Shown here piece by piece: positions 5,582-11,448 of a stretch of DNA of 14,205 nucleotides; the stretch's first letter is position 1, and every line of letters begins with the position of its first letter. The stretch lies in contig MFBL01000019.1 in the NCBI GenBank assembly GCA_001774945.1, positions 1 through 14,205 on the forward strand, given 5' to 3'. The DNA is from Candidatus Curtissbacteria bacterium RIFCSPHIGHO2_12_FULL_41_17. GTDB lineage: Bacteria; Patescibacteriota; Microgenomatia; Curtissbacterales; GWA2-41-24. The translations under genes were made by a program, and so were the position numbers. Below the pieces are notes generated by a model that saw only the letters and a program-made list of their open reading frames with translations, was not told where the DNA came from and ran no database searches.

Positions 5582-7399
5582 ATGATAGACAAAATCAGAA
5601 ATATCGCAATAATTGCCCACGTTGACCATGGCAAAACTACTTTAGTAGATGCGCTTCTTAGACAGTCTAAGACCGCACTCAATAAAGAACAAGCTGCCGA
5701 AAATCTCATAATGGACACGAATGAATTGGAAAAGGAAAGGGGAATAACAATTTTTTCCAAAAACGCTTCTGTCGTGTGGGGAGGAGTAAAAATTAACATT
5801 ATCGACACTCCCGGCCATGCCGACTTTGGGGGAGAGGTGGAAAGAGTTTTGACTATGGCAGAGGGATGTTTGCTTCTGGTAGACGCCCAGGAAGGTCCTA
5901 TGCCTCAAACGCGCTTTGTCTTAAAACAGGCTCTTAAAATGGAGCACAAAATAATTGTCGTTATAAATAAGGTAGACAAAAAAAACGCAAGAATCCAGTT
6001 TGTCTTAAATAGACTTTTCGACTTGTTTGTAGAACTTGGCGCAGACGAAGAAACTGTTTTTTCCCCGGTTATTTACGCTGTTGCAAAAGACGGCAAAGCA
6101 GGGCTTGAACCCCAAATCGAAAAAATGGTCGATATATCCCCTGTCTTTGAGACAATCATAAAGCATATCCCGGCGCCTTTGGGTGATCCAAATAAAAGCC
6201 TGCAGATGCTGGTCTCAAACATTACATACGATGTCCATAAAGGACGAATCGCAATCGGCAGAATTTATAACGGGACCTTAAATTCAAATCAAGAAGTTGC
6301 CCAAATTACTCACGATGGAGAAAATCAAAAAGCGACGATTACATCTATTGCCACATTTGTCGGCTTGGAGAAAGAATACGTAAAAGTTGCACAAGCCGGA
6401 GACATTATCGCCGTTTCCGGAATAGACGCGATCAACATCGGCCAGACAATTGCCGATGCAAAAAATCCAATCGCTCTGCCGGTTCTAAAAATTGAAGAGC
6501 CAACCATAAAGATGACTTTTAGCGTAAACAGTTCACCTCTTGCGGGCAGGGAAGGCAAATTTAAAACATCGAGACAAATTAGGGATCGCCTGTTTAAGGA
6601 ACTGGAAACGGATGTTGCACTAAGGGTGGAAGATGGGCCAAACGGCGATTGGATTGTTTCGGGAAGAGGAGAGCTGCACCTTGCAATTTTAATAGAAAGG
6701 TTGAGGCGTGAAGGGTATGAATTTCAAGTTGCAAGACCTCAGGTAATTACAAAAGCGCAAGACGGAAAAACCATGACGCCTTACGAGCAGGTTTTCATAG
6801 AAGTCCCGCAAATATATGGCGGAATTATTATGCAAAAAATAGGCGCCCGCCATGGAGAACTCCAGGATACAAAAACCGAAGAAAACATCACTTTTTTTGA
6901 ATTTGTAATTTCAAGCGCTGAACTTTTTGGATACCGCAGTGAATTTATAACCGATACCAAAGGAAAGGGAATAATAAACACTTTGTTTTACGAGTATCGC
7001 CCCCAAACACAAAACGCATACACCAGGACTCGGGGATCTCTTGTTGCACACGAAAGCGGCATGTCTAAGACTTACGGACTTATAAATGCGCAGGAACGCG
7101 GCTCGATTTTTATAAATCCGGGCGAAGAAGTTTATAAGGGACAGGTGATCGGCCGGAATTCTAGGGGTGATGACATAAGGGTAAATGTTTGCCGCGAAAA
7201 GCACTTAACTAATATGCGCAGTAAAGGTGAAGATGTTGCCGCAAAGCTTAATGGAACCGTGCCAATGGGACTTGAAGATGCCCTCGAGTACATAAACGGC
7301 GAAGAACTTGTAGAAGTTACACCCAAAAACATAAGAATTAGAAAAGTTATTCTGGATGAATTGGAAGAAAGAAGAAAAAGGGCCTTAGGGATAAAATAA
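5582..7399 (+). CDS. typA: Translational GTPase TypA/BipA
   Basis: A ribosome-binding GTPase related to EF-G and LepA that helps ribosome assembly and stress adaptation. The 605-residue length is typical. GTPase motifs are intact: AHVDHGKTT (12-20), DTNELEKERGITI (45-57), DTPGHADFGGEVERV (75-89) and NKVD (129-132). The family-specific stretch DAQEGPMPQTRFVL (101-114) is present. Later domains include GRGELHLAILIERLRREGYEF and the TypA C-terminal region with RTRGSLVAHESGMSKTYGL and CREKHLTNMRSKGEDV. The frame is open to 5498, but the ATG at 5582 (MIDKIRNIAI) matches the family N-terminus and the extension does not. No Shine-Dalgarno site precedes it. No obvious terminator follows. Confidence 0.96.
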   Translation: MIDKIRNIAIIAHVDHGKTTLVDALLRQSKTALNKEQAAENLIMDTNELEKERGITIFSKNASVVWGGVKINIIDTPGHADFGGEVERVLTMAEGCLLLVDAQEGPMPQTRFVLKQALKMEHKIIVVINKVDKKNARIQFVLNRLFDLFVELGADEETVFSPVIYAVAKDGKAGLEPQIEKMVDISPVFETIIKHIPAPLGDPNKSLQMLVSNITYDVHKGRIAIGRIYNGTLNSNQEVAQITHDGENQKATITSIATFVGLEKEYVKVAQAGDIIAVSGIDAINIGQTIADAKNPIALPVLKIEEPTIKMTFSVNSSPLAGREGKFKTSRQIRDRLFKELETDVALRVEDGPNGDWIVSGRGELHLAILIERLRREGYEFQVARPQVITKAQDGKTMTPYEQVFIEVPQIYGGIIMQKIGARHGELQDTKTEENITFFEFVISSAELFGYRSEFITDTKGKGIINTLFYEYRPQTQNAYTRTRGSLVAHESGMSKTYGLINAQERGSIFINPGEEVYKGQVIGRNSRGDDIRVNVCREKHLTNMRSKGEDVAAKLNGTVPMGLEDALEYINGEELVEVTPKNIRIRKVILDELEERRKRALGIK

Positions 7400-7549
7400 G
7401 AGATCTAACAGCATGCTTTTGTGCAAAACGGAATCAATCCATTCGACCATATATCATCTCTCCTATATCTTCTGTCCACGCGTTTGCCAATTATAATCGC
7501 TTTGAGTCCGGTCATAATTATATATCAGCCTGATTTGTAGAGCCATCAC
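7400..7549. other. Gene-free stretch after typA
   Basis: I see no open frame with a recognisable product, no convincing terminator and no tRNA. A TATAAT occurs at 7492-7497 but lacks a usable -35 box. The interesting part begins with the promoter at 7550. Confidence 0.5.
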
Positions 7550-7558
7550 TGCTATAAT
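7550..7558 (+). promoter_or_regulatory. Extended -10 promoter ahead of the tandem repeats
   Basis: The sequence TGCTATAAT is a perfect extended -10 element (TG-N-TATAAT). No clear -35 is needed or seen. Transcription would begin near 7565, inside the first 41-bp repeat, giving a leader of roughly 115-135 nt made almost entirely of the repeats before the nuclease start codon. Confidence 0.6.
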
Positions 7559-7678
7559 TCGAACTAAAGTGAGAATTACGTGATCAACGTAAACTTAATT
7601 CGAACTAAAGTGAGAATTACGTGATCAACGTAAACTTAATTCGAACTAAAGTGAGAATTACGTGAGCAAAGTAAACTT
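7556..7678 (+). repeat. Three tandem 41-bp repeats, each able to form a bulged hairpin
   Basis: Units lie at 7556-7596, 7597-7637 and 7638-7678. Units 1 and 2 are identical; unit 3 differs at two positions. Each unit holds TTACGT-GATCA-ACGTAA (6-bp stem, 5-nt loop), extended by AAGT/ACTT across a GAGAA bulge. The two changes in unit 3 turn the loop and right arm into GAGCA-AAGTAA and weaken its stem. Units meet at TTCGAA palindromes. There are no unique spacers, so this is not a CRISPR. The array ends 20 nt before the nuclease ATG. Confidence 0.92.
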
Positions 7679-7698
7679 AATTGAGGCCAGTTAATTTT

Positions 7699-8361
7699 AT
7701 GAGTAAAGACGGCAGAATTTGGCTTTCACATACAGGCATTGAAGGACTTGAGCGGTGCCCAAGATGCTTTTGGCTACAATATATAAAGAGAATACGGCAG
7801 CCGGAAGGAATAGTTTCACGCTTGGCAAACCGCTTTGACGGAGTTTTGAAAAATTACTTTGATTCGTTTCGGGGAACCGGCGACCTGCCGCCAATGGTCG
7901 AGGGGCAACTTCCCGGACAACTTCAAAATCCATTTCAGGAAAAGTACTTTGTACGCATAAATGACGAATTTGGTTTTTTGGGTAAACTTGACGAATGTCT
8001 GGTTAATGAAAAAGGTGAACTTGTTCCTGTTGATTTTAAAACTGCAAGTTCAGACTCCAGAGAAAAGGAGCTTTTGCAGGCTTACGAAAACCAAATCGAT
8101 GACTACGTTTTTATGATCAAAAGAAATAATTTAAAGGTAACAGGTTATGGCTATCTAATATTTGTATATCCAGATCACGGGAAAAAATTGCATAATGGCT
8201 TCCCGATGATTATCCACGTTGTAAAAGTTAAAGGAGATCCTAAAAAAACTGAGGCGAGAATAAAAAATGCAATGAAAATACTTAAAGGCAAAATACCAAA
8301 AGCTGCCGCAGACTGTAGTTTCTGCAAGTATAGAAAAGATGTAAGGCAATTTGAGGGTTAA
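7699..8361 (+). CDS. RecB-family PD-(D/E)XK nuclease with paired CxxC motifs
   Basis: A 220-residue stand-alone nuclease-like protein of the RecB/Cas4/AddB superfamily. The N-terminus LSHTGIEGLERCPRCFWLQY matches the S-x-x-x...CP-x-x-F/W-x-x-Y signature. Nuclease residues are GKLDE (D98), VDFKTASS (D112, K114) and the RecB-type QxxxY motif QIDDY (132-136). Two CxxC pairs, C20/C23 and C206/C209 (CSFC), sit at the ends, suggesting a metal or Fe-S site linking the termini, as in AddB and Cas4, though the 2+2 layout differs from their usual 1+3. The start could be TTG at 7681; I prefer the ATG at 7699. No CRISPR array or helicase gene is near, so a role in repair, DNA uptake or defence cannot be told apart. 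The tandem hairpin leader (7556-7678) precedes it. Confidence 0.82.
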   Translation: MSKDGRIWLSHTGIEGLERCPRCFWLQYIKRIRQPEGIVSRLANRFDGVLKNYFDSFRGTGDLPPMVEGQLPGQLQNPFQEKYFVRINDEFGFLGKLDECLVNEKGELVPVDFKTASSDSREKELLQAYENQIDDYVFMIKRNNLKVTGYGYLIFVYPDHGKKLHNGFPMIIHVVKVKGDPKKTEARIKNAMKILKGKIPKAAADCSFCKYRKDVRQFEG

Positions 8362-8398
8362 ATTCGCCGCGAAAGAGTTTGTGGCAATTGAGTTGTGT

Positions 8399-8427
8399 TT
8401 GAATACCTCTTTGTAAAAAGCTAAAAT
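8399..8427 (+). promoter_or_regulatory. Promoter of tRNA leader unit 1
   Basis: TTGAAT and TAAAAT lie 17 bp apart. The same boxes at the same spacing occur at 9261-9289 ahead of unit 2, while the bases between and upstream differ at many positions. Conservation of only the boxes supports a working promoter. Confidence 0.65.
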
Positions 8428-8510
8428 TAACTTGCGCCGATGTAGCTTGGTGGCAGAGCAACTGTTTCGCCCGCCTGCCAAAGCTCGCCACCTTAGCTCA
8501 GTTGGTAGAG
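8415..8510 (+). repeat. 96-bp direct repeat, copy 1 (tRNA leader plus tRNA-Thr 5' half)
   Basis: Identical to 9277-9372 at 94 of 96 positions; the differences are one G/A and one C/T. The repeat runs from the -10 region through a truncated tRNA 5' half, a 17-nt linker, and the first 24 bases of a tRNA ending in GGTAGAG. Identity stops exactly after the GAG of the D stem. Confidence 0.93.
8436..8469 (+). pseudogene. Truncated tRNA 5' half (Thr-like), copy 1
   Basis: GCCGATG-TA-GCTT-GGTGGCA-GAGC-A-ACTGT-TTCG reads as the acceptor 5' strand, D arm, and anticodon-stem 5' strand of a tRNA that stops after T32, T33, C34, G35. No matching 3' half follows. GCCGATG with a CG- anticodon start suggests tRNA-Thr origin. 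It starts about where transcription from the upstream promoter would begin. Confidence 0.6.
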
Positions 8511-8559
8511 TACTTGCTTCCAAAGCAAGTTGTCACGGGTTCGAATCCCGTCTCCCGCT
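8487..8559 (+). tRNA. Chimeric tRNA, anticodon CCA (Trp), acceptor stem does not pair; possible pseudogene
   Basis: The anticodon arm (CTTGC-TTCCAAA-GCAAG, CCA at 8520-8522), 5-nt variable region TTGTC and T arm (ACGGG-TTCGAAT-CCCGT) are perfect, and total length is 73. The acceptor strands are GCCACCT and CTCCCGC, which pair at only two of seven positions. The 5' half is identical to that of the tRNA-Thr at 9349. The 3' strand CTCCCGC with U73 would need GCGGGAG and looks more like a tRNA-Gly acceptor than a Trp one. So this is a fusion of two tRNAs, either by recombination in the D arm or by an assembly join. It is unlikely to be charged normally. Confidence 0.7.
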
Positions 8560-8588
8560 CAATCATAAAGGGCCTCTCGGCAGAAACG

Positions 8589-8603
8589 TTCCCATGGCGG
8601 GAA
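8589..8603. terminator. Weak hairpin between the chimeric tRNA and the convergent gene
   Basis: TTCCC and GGGAA form a 5-bp stem around ATGGC, with no proper U-tract on either strand. It could end the tRNA transcript or the convergent minus-strand gene that stops at 8637, but the support is thin. Confidence 0.3.
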
Positions 8604-8636
8604 TCTGTATGTTTTGGGAATTTTTAGATATCTTAT

Positions 8637-9113
8637 TCAAGTTTTAATAGGTTTCAATAATTCAGGTTTGTAAACTCCAACCACACCATCTCTTGGGTCA
8701 TAAATTCCATCAAAGCCGGCATTTTGCAATATTGCGGTTAAATCTTCAAACTGAACATCCGCAAAAATAAGGGCATCATATACTTGTCGTGCTATTATCC
8801 TTCCCCCTAATATCTTTTCGAATTCGGCTTTTTTTTCAAGAGGAACGATTTCCCTAATTTTTTTCAACTCATCTGGTTGGAGCCTATGGTCCAGATTCAA
8901 GAAGTGAGCACTTGTTGTATACTCGAACACTTGTCCTTTTTTTACATGGGCGTATTCTTGAGCAAGCTTAGGATTTGTAGTCAAATAGAAAGCCTTACCA
9001 TATCGGCCATAAGCTGGAGTAATGCGGGGAGTTCCAGCGGCATCACCGCGAAACAGGTGCATTTCATCTACTTCATCCTCTTTTTCTGGTAAACCTTCTT
9101 GCCCTTCAGCCAT
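8637..9113 (-). CDS. Hypothetical protein, ADP-ribosyltransferase-like
   Basis: A 158-residue soluble protein I do not recognise with certainty. After an acidic start (1-18), MHLFRGDAAG (R22) is followed by YGRYGKAFYLTTNPKLAQEY (35-54). This pattern of Arg strand, then G-x-x-x-YLT, then A-x-x-Y resembles the NAD-binding half of ADP-ribosyltransferase-fold proteins. The end, AGFDGIYDPRDGVVGVYKPE (132-151), resembles the GYDGI...VVVF-x-P ending seen in phage and polyvalent-protein members. The catalytic Glu that normally sits before the last strand is not evident, so activity is uncertain. It is alone on its strand between the two 96-bp tRNA leader repeats, with no antitoxin-like partner. An alternative start is Met18. 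No close Shine-Dalgarno site. Confidence 0.6.
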   Translation of the reverse strand: MAEGQEGLPEKEDEVDEMHLFRGDAAGTPRITPAYGRYGKAFYLTTNPKLAQEYAHVKKGQVFEYTTSAHFLNLDHRLQPDELKKIREIVPLEKKAEFEKILGGRIIARQVYDALIFADVQFEDLTAILQNAGFDGIYDPRDGVVGVYKPELLKPIKT

Positions 9114-9146
9114 TATTTATATCAACAATTTTCCCTCCATCTTCTA

Positions 9147-9152
9147 ATTATA
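9147..9152 (-). promoter_or_regulatory. Possible -10 box for the 8637-9113 gene
   Basis: The minus strand carries a perfect TATAAT here, 34 nt before the ATG. No good -35 box or TG extension is visible, so support is limited. GGAGG lies between this box and the gene but more than 20 nt from the ATG. Confidence 0.35.
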
Positions 9153-9260
9153 ACTGAGATCCGTTTACATTGGTTTGGGCTGCTTCGCTTATTGTAATTG
9201 TCGCTTGAGTTACTATCTTTCATAATGAGAGTACAACAAAAGATTTGTTAAAGCCTTCAT

Positions 9261-9289
9261 TTGAATCGTGGTTTCCAAAAAGCTAAAAT
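9261..9289 (+). promoter_or_regulatory. Promoter of tRNA leader unit 2 (tRNA-Thr)
   Basis: TTGAAT-17 bp-TAAAAT, the same boxes and spacing as at 8399-8427. The spacer between the boxes is changed at several positions, but the boxes are identical. The start point would be near 9296, two bases before the truncated tRNA half. Confidence 0.68.
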
Positions 9290-9372
9290 TAACTTGCGCC
9301 GATGTAGCTTGGTGGCAGAACAACTGTTTCGCTCGCCTGCCAAAGCTCGCCACCTTAGCTCAGTTGGTAGAG
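9277..9372 (+). repeat. 96-bp direct repeat, copy 2
   Basis: Second copy of the unit at 8415-8510 (94/96 identical). The 766 bp between the copies hold the 3' part of the chimeric tRNA and the minus-strand gene 8637-9113. Copy 2 runs into the intact tRNA-Thr. Confidence 0.93.
9298..9331 (+). pseudogene. Truncated tRNA 5' half (Thr-like), copy 2
   Basis: Same 34-base tRNA-like fragment as at 8436-8469 with one difference (GAAC for GAGC in the D stem, which breaks one pair). It is joined by a 17-nt linker to tRNA-Thr. Its GGTGGC (9311-9316) can pair with the GCCACC acceptor strand of the following tRNA (9349-9354). Confidence 0.6.
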
Positions 9373-9421
9373 CAGCGCTTTCGTAAAGCGAAGGTCCCGA
9401 GTTCGACTCTCGGAGGTGGCT
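9349..9421 (+). tRNA. tRNA-Thr (anticodon CGT)
   Basis: Acceptor GCCACCT pairs fully with AGGTGGC, the D arm is GCTC/GAGC, and the loop TTCGTAA carries CGT at 9382-9384. The T arm is CCGAG-TTCGACT-CTCGG, with U73. The anticodon stem GCGCT/AGCGA has one mismatch (G27-A43). No CCA is encoded. This is the intact partner of the chimeric tRNA at 8487 and shares its leader. Confidence 0.93.
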
Positions 9422-9450
9422 CAAGAGCGGCGGGCAGGTAAACAATGGGT

Positions 9451-9503
9451 CGTGAGTTCGCTTTTTGCGACAGCAAAACTCGCGAAGGCAGTTCTCACCT
9501 TCG
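9451..9503 (+). promoter_or_regulatory. Two overlapping hairpins in the leader of the Ig-like gene
   Basis: CGTGAGTT (9451-9458) pairs with AACTCGCG (9477-9484) over 8 bp including one G-T, enclosing a nested CGC-TTTTT-GCG. The following CGAAGG/CCTTCG (9483-9488 and 9498-9503) shares its first bases, so the two compete. There is no clean U-tract. This may mark the tRNA-Thr 3' end or a leader structure for the gene at 9519. Confidence 0.45.
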
Positions 9504-9518
9504 GCTCAGAGACTAAAC

Positions 9519-10235
9519 ATGGTTAAAAGATCAAGAATACAACGTCTTGCAAGACGCGACGAGAAATTAGTAATCAAGCGAATAGTCTATCTATCTGTCA
9601 TAAGTGTAATTCTGGCAGTATTTTTATTTACACTGGGAATTCCTCTCTTGGGAAAATTTTCTGACATAGTTAATAGCATCTTTGGGAAAAATCAAACAGA
9701 AACGTCCATTCAAAATACCCTCAGGGCTCCGAGATTAGACACTCTACCCACCGCCACAAACAGCGCAAAGCTTTCAGTTCCCGGGTTTTCCGAAGAAGAT
9801 ACAAAAATAGATATTTATTTAAATGATGAAAAAATAGGCACCGCTGGTGTTACGGGCGGCAAATTTGTATTTGACGATCTTTCTCTTTCCGACGGCCAAA
9901 ATAAAGTTTTTGCAAAAGCAGTAGCAACTTCCGGTAGCGAAAGCGAGCCGTCTGAAAGCCAGAATGTAGTTTTGGATACAAAAGAACCAACGCTTGAGGT
10001 AGAAAGCCCCACAGACGACCAGTCTTTTTCTGCAAACAACAGGATAAAAGTTTTTGGCAAAACAGATAAAGACGCCCAGGTTTTTGCTAATGGTTTTTTA
10101 GCAAGTATTGACAGTGAAAATAATTTTGAAGTTTTTGTTCCTTTAGTTGAAGGAGAAAATAAGCTGGAAATTAAAGCAGTTGACGAAGCCGGCAACAGCA
10201 AGACTGTAAGCCTAAAGGTTAACTTCAGGAAGTAA
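9519..10235 (+). CDS. Membrane-anchored protein with two bacterial Ig-like domains
   Basis: A 238-residue protein with a basic N-terminus (KRSRIQRLARR), one membrane helix (about 22-44) and an outside region with two beta-sandwich domains. Domain 1 spans about 68-153 and domain 2 about 157-236. The second, with EPTLEVESPTDDQSF, KVFGKTDKDAQVFANG and ENKLEIKAVDEAGNSKTVSL, is typical of the glucodextranase B-like Ig fold found in surface proteins. A role in envelope structure or adhesion is inferred. The open frame extends to 9465, but that part lies in the hairpin region, and the ATG at 9519 gives the sensible basic-then-hydrophobic start. No Shine-Dalgarno site is seen. It may be transcribed by read-through from tRNA-Thr. 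Confidence 0.82.
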   Translation: MVKRSRIQRLARRDEKLVIKRIVYLSVISVILAVFLFTLGIPLLGKFSDIVNSIFGKNQTETSIQNTLRAPRLDTLPTATNSAKLSVPGFSEEDTKIDIYLNDEKIGTAGVTGGKFVFDDLSLSDGQNKVFAKAVATSGSESEPSESQNVVLDTKEPTLEVESPTDDQSFSANNRIKVFGKTDKDAQVFANGFLASIDSENNFEVFVPLVEGENKLEIKAVDEAGNSKTVSLKVNFRK

Positions 10236-10253
10236 TTTTTAATTTCTAATTTT

Positions 10254-10270
10254 GCGAAGCAAAACTTCGC
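10254..10270. terminator. Convergent-gene hairpin terminator candidate
   Basis: GCGAAG and CTTCGC pair around CAAAA, 18 nt after the Ig-like stop codon, in a 124-bp AT-rich spacer between convergent genes. A TTTT run precedes the stem on the plus strand, so the minus strand has weak T content after it. AATTTCTAATTTT-like words recur several times around it. It could serve both directions, but neither side has a strong U-tract. Confidence 0.45.
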
Positions 10271-10359
10271 TTGCTCTAATTTCTAGTCAATTTCCCAATT
10301 TAATAATTTCTAATTTTTTAGTGCAATTAGAACAATTAGGTAATTAGATCAATTTATGT

Positions 10360-11448
10360 TCAGGCTACCCAATAGCCATTGACAAATTTAGTTGCTAAAA
10401 TCGCCTGTAAAAAAAGTGAAGCCATCCAGATTGGCACTTTTAAATAAGGTTTTTCCTCCAGTAATTGTCCTAAAATAACAAATACCCCCAATGAGGCTAA
10501 AACATATCTTGGCATGCTGGTAAGAGTGCCGGTTGACGCTGGAATTAATATAACCAGCATTGAAAATATCCAGAGAGAAGAAGAAATTTTCCTAACACCA
10601 AATATTAAAAGAGATAAAAATATAAGAGTTATTAGCAAATCCGTATATTGATCAAACGGGGCATTAGGGTTTGTAAAAATTATCCAAACATTGCCAATGA
10701 TTGTGGAGATTGGGTCGTTTATATTTCTTAGCCAAAGTGTTTGTACACTAATAAAACCAAACGGGTTATTCAGTTTATAAAAAAGATAAGTTATGTAAAG
10801 CGCAGCTCCCAAGGTGCTTGGTAACAAATAAAGTACTTTTTTGGAAACATTTTTAATCGTAAATGAAATTGATGAAAAGTAGTTGTAAACAAGAGATAAT
10901 ATTAATGCCATGCCAATGGATCTGGTTAATGACGCGAATATTATTGCCAAAGCCGCTTGTAGTATTTTTTTCTGATTCAAAAAGAAAAAAACCAGAACGG
11001 TAAGCAATAAAAATAACCCTTCCGAATAATATGCGACTGCAAAAAAGGTCGTCGGGAAACACAGAAAAGTAATGACGGAATTGATGGCAATGTTCTTTGA
11101 ATACTTTTCTTTTAAAAATTTATAAAAGATTGTTAAAAACAAAAGGAAAGATATGTTAGAAACTGCAAGTCCAGTGAAAAGAAGATTTGAGAAAATAACG
11201 TTTAAAAATTTAGCCAAAAAGGGATAAAGCGGGAAAAAGGCATAGTCTGCGAAAAACCAGTATCCTCTTGTAGCAATTTGGTAATAATATCCACCATCCC
11301 ACTGTGCCCATGAAAGCCAGTAGCTAAATGGTTTAGTTAAAGTAGGCGCTCCCAAACCCCCATTAGACGCAAGTGGGAAAGCAATACTCCCTAAGTAAGT
11401 GACTAAAAATAGTCCCAGCCTCCAGAATATAAAAATTTTAAGTATCAT
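10360..11448 (-). CDS. PIG-V-like GT-C mannosyltransferase (integral membrane)
   Basis: A 362-residue polytopic membrane protein, probably transferring mannose or another sugar from a lipid-linked donor onto a glycolipid or surface glycan outside the membrane. The hallmark is WDGGYYYQIATRGYW (50-64) in the first extracytoplasmic loop, followed by AFFPLYPFLAK (70-80), AYYSEGLFLLL, LTRSIGMAL and SMPRYVLASLGVF, as in the PIG-V/COG5542 group of GT-C enzymes. Several hydrophobic helices run to the C-terminus. The ATG at 11448 is preferred over the TTG at 11454. It overlaps the end of the upstream O-antigen-ligase-like gene by 11 bp, so the two are surely one operon and likely act on the same glycan. 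Exact substrate is unknown. Confidence 0.83.
   Translation of the reverse strand: MILKIFIFWRLGLFLVTYLGSIAFPLASNGGLGAPTLTKPFSYWLSWAQWDGGYYYQIATRGYWFFADYAFFPLYPFLAKFLNVIFSNLLFTGLAVSNISFLLFLTIFYKFLKEKYSKNIAINSVITFLCFPTTFFAVAYYSEGLFLLLTVLVFFFLNQKKILQAALAIIFASLTRSIGMALILSLVYNYFSSISFTIKNVSKKVLYLLPSTLGAALYITYLFYKLNNPFGFISVQTLWLRNINDPISTIIGNVWIIFTNPNAPFDQYTDLLITLIFLSLLIFGVRKISSSLWIFSMLVILIPASTGTLTSMPRYVLASLGVFVILGQLLEEKPYLKVPIWMASLFLQAILATKFVNGYWVA

Noticed and set aside
7556..7678. CRISPR array
   Set aside because: The 41-bp units abut with no unique spacers, and no cas1 or cas2 is present; the neighbouring nuclease alone is not enough.
7556..7678. parS-like sites for the ParB encoded at 13319-14149
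   Set aside because: The units contain ACGTGA but match only about half of the parS consensus TGTTTCACGTGAAACA, and lie 6 kb away.
8487..8603. Permuted tRNA with its 5' half downstream
   Set aside because: GCGGGAA at 8597-8603 could pair with the CTCCCGC acceptor strand at 6 of 7 positions, but no D arm follows it.
9465..9518. Upstream extension of the Ig-like protein
   Set aside because: The extra 18 residues come from the hairpin-rich spacer and start from a non-ATG codon; the ATG at 9519 gives a normal basic N-terminus before the membrane helix.
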